From NCBI GenBank assembly GCA_002390845.1, contig DGQT01000041.1:1-19125 (forward strand): DNA of 19,125 nt, given 5' to 3'. Shown here one piece after another: positions 7,322-13,905 of this stretch. Within the stretch, counting starts at the first letter, position 1; each line of letters begins with the position of its first letter. The translations under genes and the position numbers were made by a program. Below the pieces are notes generated by a model. The model saw only the letters and a program-made list of their open reading frames with translations. It did no database searches and was not told where the DNA came from. This DNA comes from Chitinophagaceae bacterium UBA4407. Its GTDB lineage: Bacteria; Bacteroidota; Bacteroidia; Chitinophagales; Chitinophagaceae.

Positions 7322-7861
7322 ATGAAAAAGATTTTTGTGGTGGTTGCAATATTGTTCTGCATGTCATCCTACGCGCAGGTAACAAAGGCAACTTTAACAG
7401 CCAGTGGGCTTACCTGCTCTATGTGCAGCAAGGCCATTTATGAAGCCTTAAAAAAAGTAAATACAATAGAAAGTATTAAGGCAAATATCAGCAAGTCAAA
7501 TTATAGTATTGTATTTAAAAAAGATGCTGTTGTAAGTTTTGATGAGCTGAAAAATGCTGTTGAAGGTGCAGGTTTTTTTGTGGCAAAACTACAGGTAACC
7601 ATAGATTTTGATAGTGTGGAAGTAAAGAATGATACACATATTACAGCCGCAGGACTTAACCTGCATTTCCTTAATGTAAAAGACCAGGTACTAACTGGGG
7701 AAAAGGTAATTACTGTGTTAGATAAAGATTTTGAAACAGCAAAAGAATTCAAAAAAATTACGCAGTATACAACTATGAAGTGCCTGGAAACAGGCGTAAT
7801 GGGAGCCTGTTGCACCGATAAAGGAACTGCGGGTGAAAGGGTTTATCACGTAACCATTTAG
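7322..7861 (+). CDS. Exported HMA-domain protein with extra C-terminal domain
   Basis: A 179-residue exported protein. The signal peptide is residues 1-19 (ending SSYAQ). An HMA domain at about 22-90 holds GLTCSMCSKAI (29-39, ligands C32 and C35), the canonical GxTCxxC copper-binding loop. A second domain at about 95-179 contains an ITAAGLNLHFLNVKDQ stretch and ends with KCLETGVMGACC (153-164), giving three more cysteines (C154, C163, C164). The function of this C-terminal domain is not known to me. It may work with the upstream HMA protein and the downstream thioredoxin in metal delivery or storage. A strong palindrome follows the stop codon. Confidence 0.85.
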   Translation: MKKIFVVVAILFCMSSYAQVTKATLTASGLTCSMCSKAIYEALKKVNTIESIKANISKSNYSIVFKKDAVVSFDELKNAVEGAGFFVAKLQVTIDFDSVEVKNDTHITAAGLNLHFLNVKDQVLTGEKVITVLDKDFETAKEFKKITQYTTMKCLETGVMGACCTDKGTAGERVYHVTI

Positions 7862-7867
7862 TAATTT

Positions 7868-7903
7868 AATGTTGCAGGCATTTTTAAAAATGCCTGCAAC
7901 ATT
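7868..7903 (+). terminator. Perfect 36-nt palindrome, possible terminator
   Basis: AATGTTGCAGGCATTTTT (7868-7885) is followed directly by its exact reverse complement (7886-7903), then TCTTTAAAAAAT. In RNA this gives a long hairpin. The U tract after the stem is short, so it may be a terminator, a partial terminator or an mRNA-stabilising hairpin between the HMA genes and the thioredoxin gene. Being a perfect palindrome it would act on both strands. Confidence 0.6.
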
Positions 7904-7934
7904 CTTTAAAAAATATTCCTGAAAATAGTATCAA

Positions 7935-8405
7935 ATGAAAAAATCAGTTTTTGTAGCAGCAGCGCTGTTCATTTCTGTATTAAGTTTCAGCCAGCCAAAT
8001 GTTGGCGATAAGGCTAAAGAAATCACTCTGCCTGATTCGAAGGGTAAAAATATCAACCTGTCTTCTTTAAAGGGTAAAGTTGTACTCGTAGATTTTTGGG
8101 CAAGCTGGTGTGGACCCTGCCGTAAAAAAGTGCCTGAGATTAAAAAAACTTATGCTAAATATAAGCCTAAAGGTTTTGAGATATATGGAATATCCCTCGA
8201 TGATGATGCAACAAGCTGGAAGCAGGCAATAAAGGAAGACCGTATTACCTGGCTGCATGTGAACGATGCAAAGGGCGATGTGGCAGGGCTATGGAACGTA
8301 AATTATATTCCCAACACATTTCTTTTGGATAAGACAGGAAAGATCATTGCTATTAATCCATCGCTCGAAGAATTGAATACACTGCTACAAAAACTGCTTG
8401 GCTAA
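7935..8405 (+). CDS. TlpA-like exported thioredoxin-fold protein
   Basis: A 156-residue protein with an N-terminal signal (about 1-20, ending SFSQ) and one thioredoxin fold of the TlpA/ResA/AhpC-TSA type. The redox motif WCGPC is at 58-62 after VLVDFWAS, and the cis-proline region YIPNTFLLD follows (P126). It should act as a thiol-disulfide reductant or oxidoreductase in the periplasm. In this context it may keep the CxxC metal sites of the two HMA proteins and the HYC_CC_PP protein reduced, as TlpA-like proteins do for copper-site assembly in other bacteria; this partner assignment is inferred from position only. The stop codon lies 13 bases before the next gene, indicating translation from one mRNA. 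Confidence 0.93.
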   Translation: MKKSVFVAAALFISVLSFSQPNVGDKAKEITLPDSKGKNINLSSLKGKVVLVDFWASWCGPCRKKVPEIKKTYAKYKPKGFEIYGISLDDDATSWKQAIKEDRITWLHVNDAKGDVAGLWNVNYIPNTFLLDKTGKIIAINPSLEELNTLLQKLLG

Positions 8406-8418
8406 AACGCAGTAACAA

Positions 8419-9225
8419 ATGAAAAAAATATGCTTTCTTTTCCTGCTTGCAGCCAACACGTTGCATGCACAGGAGTTGTTTGTTTATACAGAGCCAGCCA
8501 GCAATATGCCTGCCAGATCTATAGGTGTACGCATGGGCAATATGCTAATGAAAGAGAAAGGAACCGATACTTACGAATATCATCTGATACCCGAAATAAT
8601 GATTGCTGCAAATAAAAAGCTTATGCTGCACGCAGATGCTTTCTTAAGCAATGTTGATAAAAAATTTTCTCTTGAAGGGGGTAGCTTCTACGCCAAATAC
8701 CGTTTACTCAGTTACGATCAGGTACACAGTCATTCCAGGGTTGCTGCATATGCCAGGGTTAGTTTTAATAACAGTGTTGTTCATCAGGAAGAGATTGATC
8801 TTTACGGACACAACAGCGGCTACACTGCAGGTTTTGTAGCAACACAATTATTGCACAAGGTGGCGTTGTCAGCAAATGTGGCATACCTGCATGCAATGGA
8901 TAATGGCAGTAAAAATAAGTTCCCATCAACACAATCCAGGAATGCAACAGGCTATTCTTTATCTGTTGGCAAGCTGCTATTACCAAAAGAATATACAGGT
9001 TATAAACAAACCAATCTTAACCTTATGATTGAGTTACTCGGGCAAACATCAGGTGATAATGGCAAATCATTTCTCGATGCTGCGCCTGCCATACAGTTTA
9101 TCTTTAACAGCCAGGCAAGGGTAGATATTGGTTACCGCACACAACTGTACAATTCCATGTACCGCACAGCGCCGAATGGTTTTATATTGCGATTTGAGTA
9201 TTTGTTTTTTAATGCTTTTAAATAA
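8419..9225 (+). CDS. Putative outer-membrane beta-barrel protein of the metal cluster
   Basis: A 268-residue exported protein with a clear signal peptide (1-18, ending LHAQ). The rest is a series of alternating strands with turn-forming Gly/Asn, for example ARSIGVRMGN, KLMLHADAFL, GSFYAKYRLL, SRVAAYARVSF, SANVAYLHAM and QARVDIGYRTQLY. It ends FILRFEYLFFNAFK, as expected of a small outer-membrane barrel of perhaps 10-12 strands. I recognise no named family with certainty. Because it is only 13 bases after the TlpA-like gene and follows two HMA proteins, it may be the outer-membrane component (uptake or efflux) of the same metal-handling set. Confidence 0.75.
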   Translation: MKKICFLFLLAANTLHAQELFVYTEPASNMPARSIGVRMGNMLMKEKGTDTYEYHLIPEIMIAANKKLMLHADAFLSNVDKKFSLEGGSFYAKYRLLSYDQVHSHSRVAAYARVSFNNSVVHQEEIDLYGHNSGYTAGFVATQLLHKVALSANVAYLHAMDNGSKNKFPSTQSRNATGYSLSVGKLLLPKEYTGYKQTNLNLMIELLGQTSGDNGKSFLDAAPAIQFIFNSQARVDIGYRTQLYNSMYRTAPNGFILRFEYLFFNAFK

Positions 9226-9261
9226 TGCTATCTGAGCAAATACATTTTATGAACCCAACAG

Positions 9262-9313
9262 AGGGAACATGAATCAGGCATTCTTGCCACGCTCGTTTCA
9301 AAGTTCCCTTTTT
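9262..9313 (+). terminator. Weak hairpin, possible terminator of the metal cluster
   Basis: AGGGAAC (9262-9268) pairs with GTTCCCT (9303-9309) and a T run follows. The intervening 34 bases include a small GGCA/TGCC hairpin (9277-9288). The long loop makes it weak, but the T run and its position 36 bases past the last gene fit a terminator. Confidence 0.35.
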
Positions 9314-9491
9314 ATGGCAACATATAAACAGCCGGTGCAAGCAGTTCTTTACCCATTTCAGAATTGAACTTCAGCAGCCCCATAAATTAAACAGGCTTTA
9401 TAATACATTTTGTTTACGTTTCATCACGCACGAATCATTAACTTCAAATCCTGTAAACAATCATTTAGTTACTTCATAAAAAACGAAAGGC

Positions 9492-10889
9492 ATGTCAAAC
9501 AGAGATACCAGAAGAAAATTTTTGCAACAAATTGGAGGCACAGGAATTTTTCTTGCCGCTAGTCCGCTTAGTGGATTTGCATCGCAGCAAAAAGCCGAAG
9601 AGCGTATGATCTTATACAACAAAGAATTTTCAGCAAACGATAAAGTAAACCTTGCGGTAATTGGTTTTGGCATACAAGGGCACATGGACACTGCCACCGC
9701 ATTAAAGGTGCCTGGTGTACAATTGGTTGCAGTATGCGATTTATATACAGGCAGATTGGATAATGCAAAAGAACTGTATGGTAAAGAAATTTTTACTACA
9801 AAAAATTATCTTGAAATTCTTGAACGTAAAGATGTAGATGCTGTAATTATTGCCACCAGCGATAACTGGCACTCCCGCATTTCTAAAGAGGTTTTAAAAA
9901 ATGGCAAATCGCCTTATTGCGAAAAGCCAATGGTGCATAAAATAAGCCAGGGGTTGGGTGTTATAGAAGCACAAAAAGCCAGTAATGCCGTAATGCAGGT
10001 AGGCAGCCAGCGCGTAAGCAGTATTGTATATAAAAAAGCACAGGAGTTACTTGCGGCGGGTGAAATAGGAAAATTAAATATGGTAAATGCCGTGTACGAC
10101 AGGCAAAGTTCCATAGGGGCATGGGAATATACCATGCCCACCGATGCGTCGCCGGATACTGTTGACTGGAACAGGTATATAGAGGGCGCTGACAAAATAC
10201 CCTTCGATCCAAAAAAATTCTTTTGGTGGCGCAATTATAAAGATTTTGGAACCGGCGTTGCAGGGGACCTTTTTGTACACCTGCTCTCCGGTACGCACGT
10301 AATTACAGGCTCAACCGGGCCAAGCAAAATCTTTTCAAGCGGCCAGATCTCTTACTGGAAAGACGGTCGTGATGTGCCTGATATTATGACGGGCATTTTG
10401 CAGTATCCCGATACAGCAGTGCATCCGGCATTTCAGCTTACATTACAGGTTAATTTTATCAGCGGTACAGGCGGGCAGGAAATTATAAAGCTGGTAGGTG
10501 AAGAAGGCACCATAGAAATAAAGGGCAACGGCCTTACAGTTAAGCACAGTATTATGCCCAAGGCTCCAGGTTTCGGTGGTTACGATGCGGTTTTCACTTA
10601 TCCAAAAGCCATGCAAGACAGCCTTACAGAAGCATACAAACAAAAATATACCGATGAAGAAAAAAAGCGTCCCACAAAAGCCGATATAGAATTTAAAGCA
10701 CCGGCAGGCTACAGCGATCACCTCGATCATTTTACCAATTTCTTCGATTCAGTAAGAATGGCGAAACCTGTAGTAGAGAATGCCACGTTTGGTTTCAGGG
10801 CAGCTGCTCCGGCATTGGCGTGTAACGACAGTTATTTTCAGCAAAAGATCATTAACTGGGATGCAGAAAACATGAAAGTGCTAAAGTAA
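9492..10889 (+). CDS. Tat-exported Gfo/Idh/MocA family oxidoreductase
   Basis: A 465-residue NAD(P)-dependent dehydrogenase-like protein. The N-terminus has a twin-arginine motif, TRRKFLQ (R7, R8), followed by the hydrophobic stretch GGTGIFLAASPLSGFA, so it is predicted to be exported folded with its cofactor. The Rossmann GxGxxG is GFGIQG at 58-63. CEKPM at 143-147 carries the family EKP motif that binds the cofactor and positions a catalytic Lys. GTGVAGDLFVHLLSGTH (253-269) holds candidate catalytic Asp/His residues. The length is larger than cytoplasmic members (about 340-380) because of the signal and a longer C-terminal half, as is usual for the Bacteroidota Tat group. The substrate is probably a sugar or cyclitol derivative but cannot be named. 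The ATG at 9492 is preceded by a weak purine-rich GAAAGG. It stands alone, with no obvious co-transcribed partner. Confidence 0.93.
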   Translation: MSNRDTRRKFLQQIGGTGIFLAASPLSGFASQQKAEERMILYNKEFSANDKVNLAVIGFGIQGHMDTATALKVPGVQLVAVCDLYTGRLDNAKELYGKEIFTTKNYLEILERKDVDAVIIATSDNWHSRISKEVLKNGKSPYCEKPMVHKISQGLGVIEAQKASNAVMQVGSQRVSSIVYKKAQELLAAGEIGKLNMVNAVYDRQSSIGAWEYTMPTDASPDTVDWNRYIEGADKIPFDPKKFFWWRNYKDFGTGVAGDLFVHLLSGTHVITGSTGPSKIFSSGQISYWKDGRDVPDIMTGILQYPDTAVHPAFQLTLQVNFISGTGGQEIIKLVGEEGTIEIKGNGLTVKHSIMPKAPGFGGYDAVFTYPKAMQDSLTEAYKQKYTDEEKKRPTKADIEFKAPAGYSDHLDHFTNFFDSVRMAKPVVENATFGFRAAAPALACNDSYFQQKIINWDAENMKVLK

Positions 10890-10948
10890 TTTTTTTGAGC
10901 CCGGCAAATGAGTATGCATGAAGCTTTTGTTGCGTCGCACTCGTGTAC
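10888..10948 (+). repeat. Dispersed inverted-repeat element, half copy R4
   Basis: One well-preserved arm starts at the stop codon of the oxidoreductase gene. The outer end TTTTTTGAGCCCGGCA lies at 10891-10906. The inner part ATGAAGCTTTTGTTGCG begins at 10918 and the core TTGCGTCGCACTCGTGTAC is at 10930-10948. This is the best example of the complete arm, about 58 bases. No matching inverted arm was found in the following 200 bases, so the element is truncated or its other half has decayed. Confidence 0.8.
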
Positions 10949-11118
10949 GGCTAAGTATGCATTGAGATTTACCTCAGCGGATGCCTAAGCGAATGCTGCC
11001 AACAACGGCTAATGAGTTTCAGCCAAGGAATGTTTGAAATTATGTCCTAACCCTAAAGAAGCATTTCAGTTTTATTTTACAAGTATTCTAGCACAACCCA
11101 AAAAAAGATAAATAAAAC

Positions 11119-11144
11119 GGGTATATAGTTTTGTTACACGTGTC
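11119..11144 (+). promoter_or_regulatory. Shared upstream block of the T9SS paralogs, copy A, with -7 box
   Basis: GGGTATA, 14 bases, then GTGTC, followed by TATA..TTACGA and CATG. The same layout with identical 14-base spacing recurs at 13712-13737 before the second paralog. Within this copy TAGTTTTG (11126-11133) is an exact TAnnTTTG -7 box, which would start transcription near 11140 and give a leader of about 358 bases. Whether the block is a promoter, an operator or a remnant of tandem duplication is not decided. Confidence 0.45.
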
Positions 11145-11220
11145 TTATACTTACGACTGCATGAGTACCCGGATAATTATTGTTATCTCATGAGAACGAA
11201 CGCCTGACCAATTTAATAAC

Positions 11221-11317
11221 ATCACCATTCTGGTTTAAATATATGAATGCCTGAAACTAAGGCATGTGCTATTGTATTGCCTTAACGGCAACATTTTAAA
11301 CCAGTATAACAGGTGAT
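11221..11317 (+). ncRNA. Candidate structured leader element (three-way-junction-like)
   Basis: Nested inverted repeats with two internal hairpins. The outer pair is ATCACC (11221-11226) with GGTGAT (11312-11317). The next is a perfect 10-bp pair, CTGGTTTAAA (11230-11239) with TTTAAACCAG (11295-11304). Inside are ATGCCT/AGGCAT (11247-11252, 11260-11265) and TTGCC/GGCAA (11277-11281, 11287-11291). This would fold as a closed stem leading to two hairpins. It lies inside the long predicted leader, 180 bases before the ATG at 11498. It does not match any riboswitch class I can recognise, and a decayed mobile element is an alternative. Confidence 0.4.
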
Positions 11318-11497
11318 AAAACGAATAACGCGATTGCATTTTTTAAACAAATTGTTTCATCTTAAAACCGGCCAATGAAAATATAATAAAAGATTATACA
11401 GCTTACTTTTTTATTCAACAGTTAAAACAATGCAGCCTGGAACGCTGACAAACAATCCTGGCAGAATTCAGGTTTATTCAATTAAAAAATCAAAACA
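11318..11497 (+). other. Remainder of the leader before the first T9SS gene
   Basis: AT-rich DNA with no ORF. It includes a small palindrome, AAACAA-a-TTGTTT, at 11345-11357, which could be an operator-like site. No Shine-Dalgarno sequence is visible; the ATG is preceded by an A-rich tract, as is common in Bacteroidota. Confidence 0.4.
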
Positions 11498-13348
11498 ATG
11501 AGAAAAAATTATTTACTTTTTTTATTAGCAGCAGTACTGACATTTAGCGTAAAAGCTCAAAACGTATTCGACGACAATTATGCAGCAGGTATTACATTCG
11601 TAGATTTTGGCGGTGCTATTAACAGCCTTTCAATCGATGCAACTACAGCGCATAGTGGCACATCTTCTTTAAAAGCTGAAGTACCAAACAGCTCTTACAC
11701 AGGCGGCGCTTTCTCCAGCTCTACCATTAAAAACCTGAGTACGTACAATTGTGTAAGTTTTTGGGTAAAGTCAAGTGCTGCAAAAACCCTTAATGTAGCC
11801 GGTATATGCAACAATGGTATAAGCGCTGTATGGCAAACAGAATATCTGAACATTCCCGTAACCACAACATGGACCAAAGTAATTATACCCATACCGAACC
11901 CATCAAAAGATACTGCAGAAACAGGTATGTTCCATTGGGCCGAGGGATCTGATGAAGGCGCTTACACGTTATGGTTCGATGATATAAAATATGAACGCCT
12001 GAGTGGTGCAATCATTGGTACCCCCACTGCATCTTTTGGTAGTGGAACCATCTCAAATTATGTAGGTGATAATTTTTACCCATTTGGTGCTACCTGTTCT
12101 TTTCCTGTAAACGGCGTTCCTCAAACCTTAAATATCGTAAACCGCTGGTTAACTTTTAGCACTTCTAACAATACGGTTGCAAGGGTAGATGGTACTGCAA
12201 CCGGTACATCATTAAGTGTAGGTTCTGCGGTTATCAGCGCAAAACTTGGAAGTGTTATTGCCGGTGGTGCATTAACGGTTAATGTAGCTGCAGCAGTACT
12301 GCCAACCGTAGCAGCCCCAACACCTCCATCAAGAAATGCAGGAGATGTAATTTCGCTTTTTAGTGGTGCTTATGCAGATCTTGCAGGAACAGATTGGTTT
12401 CCAAACTGGGGTCAGTCAACAGTTGTTACAGAGGTTTCGATTGCCGGTAACCCAACAAAGAAATATGCAAATTTCAACTACCAGGGTGTACAGTTTTCGG
12501 GCCATATCGATGCTTCAACCATGACTAAACTGCACATAGACCTCTGGACCCCCGATGGCGACTCTATTGACGTGTACCCCATTGCAGATCCAAACCTTAA
12601 TGAGCAATTCGTAACATTACGGCCAACAAAATTGGGCTGGAATAGTTTTGATATTGATTTAACCAATTACACAATACCACTGAATAACCTGCAACAGTTT
12701 AAGTTTGTATCTCACCCTTTTGGCGGTACTAATTTCTGGCTCGATAATATTTATTTCTATAAGGGCACTTCTACCTGTTGTGTAGCGCCTACCGCTCTTA
12801 AAGCGTCGCCAGCTACAATAACAGCTACCACTGCAAAACTTAAATGGACTGCATCAGTTTGTAGTCCTGGTTTAGGTTACCAGGTACAATACAGGCCGGT
12901 TAGTTCGGGTATCTGGAAAACCACCACCACTGCTACAGTAACAAAAAGCCTTAAAGGTCTTACAGCGGCTACACAGTATCAATGGCAGGTAGCTACCATT
13001 TGCCAGGCAAGCCCATTGGTAATCAGTGCCTATACAACAGGTCCTAACTTTACTACTTTAGCCGCAGCGCAAAATGCAATTGTTGAGAACAGTGATATAC
13101 AGGTAGTTGGTAGTTTTACCGCAGGTATTGCTCCAAATCCGGCTAACAGCAACACAGTATTACGTATGAACAATACTGCACCTGTTAACATTGCGGTTGC
13201 CGATTTAAGTGGCAAAATGCTTTGGCAAAAACAAAATGTAAAAGAACAGCAGGTAAGTATTCCGGCAGAAAAATTTGCACCGGGCATTTACATGGTAACC
13301 ATTAGCAATGGTAAAGAAACCAAAGTAATAAAACTGGTAAAGCAATAA
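11498..13348 (+). CDS. T9SS-secreted multidomain carbohydrate-binding-like protein, paralog A
   Basis: A 616-residue secreted protein. The signal peptide is 1-20 (ending SVKA). A beta-sandwich module at about 22-167 resembles carbohydrate-binding/galactose-binding-like folds (VSFWVKS, WTKVIIPIP, LWFDDIKYE). An Ig-like BIG2-type module is at about 174-264 (TSNNTVARVDG, GSAVISAKLGS). A second beta-sandwich module at about 273-422 ends FWLDNIYFYKG. A fibronectin type III-like domain follows at about 429-520 and has four cysteines after residue 420 (C427, C428, C455, C502). The type IX secretion C-terminal domain is about 540-616 (IAPNPANSN, APGIYMVTISNGKETKVIKLVKQ). No catalytic motif was found, so it is most likely a surface-attached or released binding protein for a glycan. 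It has a paralog 557 bases downstream and may be controlled by the regulator at 16241. Confidence 0.88.
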   Translation: MRKNYLLFLLAAVLTFSVKAQNVFDDNYAAGITFVDFGGAINSLSIDATTAHSGTSSLKAEVPNSSYTGGAFSSSTIKNLSTYNCVSFWVKSSAAKTLNVAGICNNGISAVWQTEYLNIPVTTTWTKVIIPIPNPSKDTAETGMFHWAEGSDEGAYTLWFDDIKYERLSGAIIGTPTASFGSGTISNYVGDNFYPFGATCSFPVNGVPQTLNIVNRWLTFSTSNNTVARVDGTATGTSLSVGSAVISAKLGSVIAGGALTVNVAAAVLPTVAAPTPPSRNAGDVISLFSGAYADLAGTDWFPNWGQSTVVTEVSIAGNPTKKYANFNYQGVQFSGHIDASTMTKLHIDLWTPDGDSIDVYPIADPNLNEQFVTLRPTKLGWNSFDIDLTNYTIPLNNLQQFKFVSHPFGGTNFWLDNIYFYKGTSTCCVAPTALKASPATITATTAKLKWTASVCSPGLGYQVQYRPVSSGIWKTTTTATVTKSLKGLTAATQYQWQVATICQASPLVISAYTTGPNFTTLAAAQNAIVENSDIQVVGSFTAGIAPNPANSNTVLRMNNTAPVNIAVADLSGKMLWQKQNVKEQQVSIPAEKFAPGIYMVTISNGKETKVIKLVKQ

Positions 13349-13370
13349 GACTTTTTTAATTTTATAACGG

Positions 13371-13404
13371 GCCCCTGAAAGTTTTTAAACTTTTGGGGGC
13401 TTTT
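13371..13404 (+). terminator. Intrinsic terminator after T9SS paralog A
   Basis: A 14-bp stem with two G-U wobbles, GCCCCTGAAAGTTT (13371-13384) with AAACTTTTGGGGGC (13387-13400), closed by TT and followed by TTTTGTTGTT. It begins 22 bases past the stop codon, so paralogs A and B are probably transcribed separately. Confidence 0.85.
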
Positions 13405-13426
13405 GTTGTTACATGGATATAAGTAA

Positions 13427-13640
13427 TTTTTTTTGAACCATTCTTTAAATCTTTGGGCATCGGCTCTTGCGTCGCACAATTGTACGTTTGGAACTAATGA
13501 TCGTCATTATTAATCTTATGGATAAGGAGCCTGCTATTAGAATTGGAGATTTCTTCTACGTAGAAAAGACGCATATTCATATGCAGTACACGAGTGCGAC
13601 GCAAGAATGCCTCATACATGTTCTGCATTCTGGCTCAATA
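13427..13640. repeat. Dispersed inverted-repeat element, full copy R5
   Basis: A roughly 214-bp element. The left outer end TTTTTTGAACC is at about 13428-13439, with left core TTGCGTCGCACAATTGTAC (13467-13485). The right core GTACACGAGTGCGACGCAA (13586-13604) is followed by GAATGCCTCAT and a right outer end TTCTGGCTCAATA (13628-13640). The 100-base interior is rich in small perfect inverted repeats: AATGA/TCATT (13496-13508), TTCTACGTAGAA (13554-13565) and GCATATTCATATGC (13571-13584). The interior differs from other copies apart from GTACGTTTGGAACTA after the left core, matching R3. The short ORF across it is unlikely to be a gene. Confidence 0.85.
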
Positions 13641-13905
13641 TCAAGTCATTAAATTACTTTATAAATTAATTTTAAATGTAAAAAAACGATTGAAAAAACG
13701 GGTTTAAAAAAGGGTATAAAAATACATTTCCGGTGTCCTATAACTAACACGATTCCATGCACAAGCTTTACATTTATGAAAACTGTAATACTCAAATTTT
13801 ATCAAATCTTTGTATAGTAAAGGTTTTGGGGTCTTTTTATCCATTTACTGCAACTGAAAATACTTATAGTTTTTTTGAGCCTCTTTTATAAAAAAAATAA
13901 ACAAA
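13641..13905 (+). other. Leader and promoter region of T9SS paralog B
   Basis: AT-rich region with no ORF. It holds the shared block at 13712-13737, a possible -7 box TACATTTC (13723-13730), and another, AATCTTTG (13805-13812); both match TAnnTTTG at 7 of 8 positions. Which of them is used cannot be decided; the second would give a leader of about 87 bases. The large nested structure upstream of paralog A is absent here. Confidence 0.45.
13712..13737 (+). promoter_or_regulatory. Shared upstream block of the T9SS paralogs, copy B
   Basis: GGGTATA (13712-13718), 14 bases, GTGTC (13733-13737), followed by TATAACTAACACGATTCCATG. It aligns without gaps to the block at 11119-11144, after which both continue with a TATA, a T(T/A)A and CGA. 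It lies 168 bases before the ATG of paralog B. Confidence 0.4.

Noticed and set aside
9404..9412. TACATTTTG as promoter of the Gfo/Idh/MocA gene
   Set aside because: The TA and TTTG parts are separated by three bases in place of two and no -33 element is visible, so it is not supported.
1648..13640. Repeat family as a CRISPR array
   Set aside because: Copies are kilobases apart, inverted in pairs, of variable interior length, and have no spacers or cas genes.
13467..13652. 61-codon ORF inside repeat R5
   Set aside because: It is mostly repeat arms and palindromes, with no start context or family resemblance; other copies do not preserve the frame.
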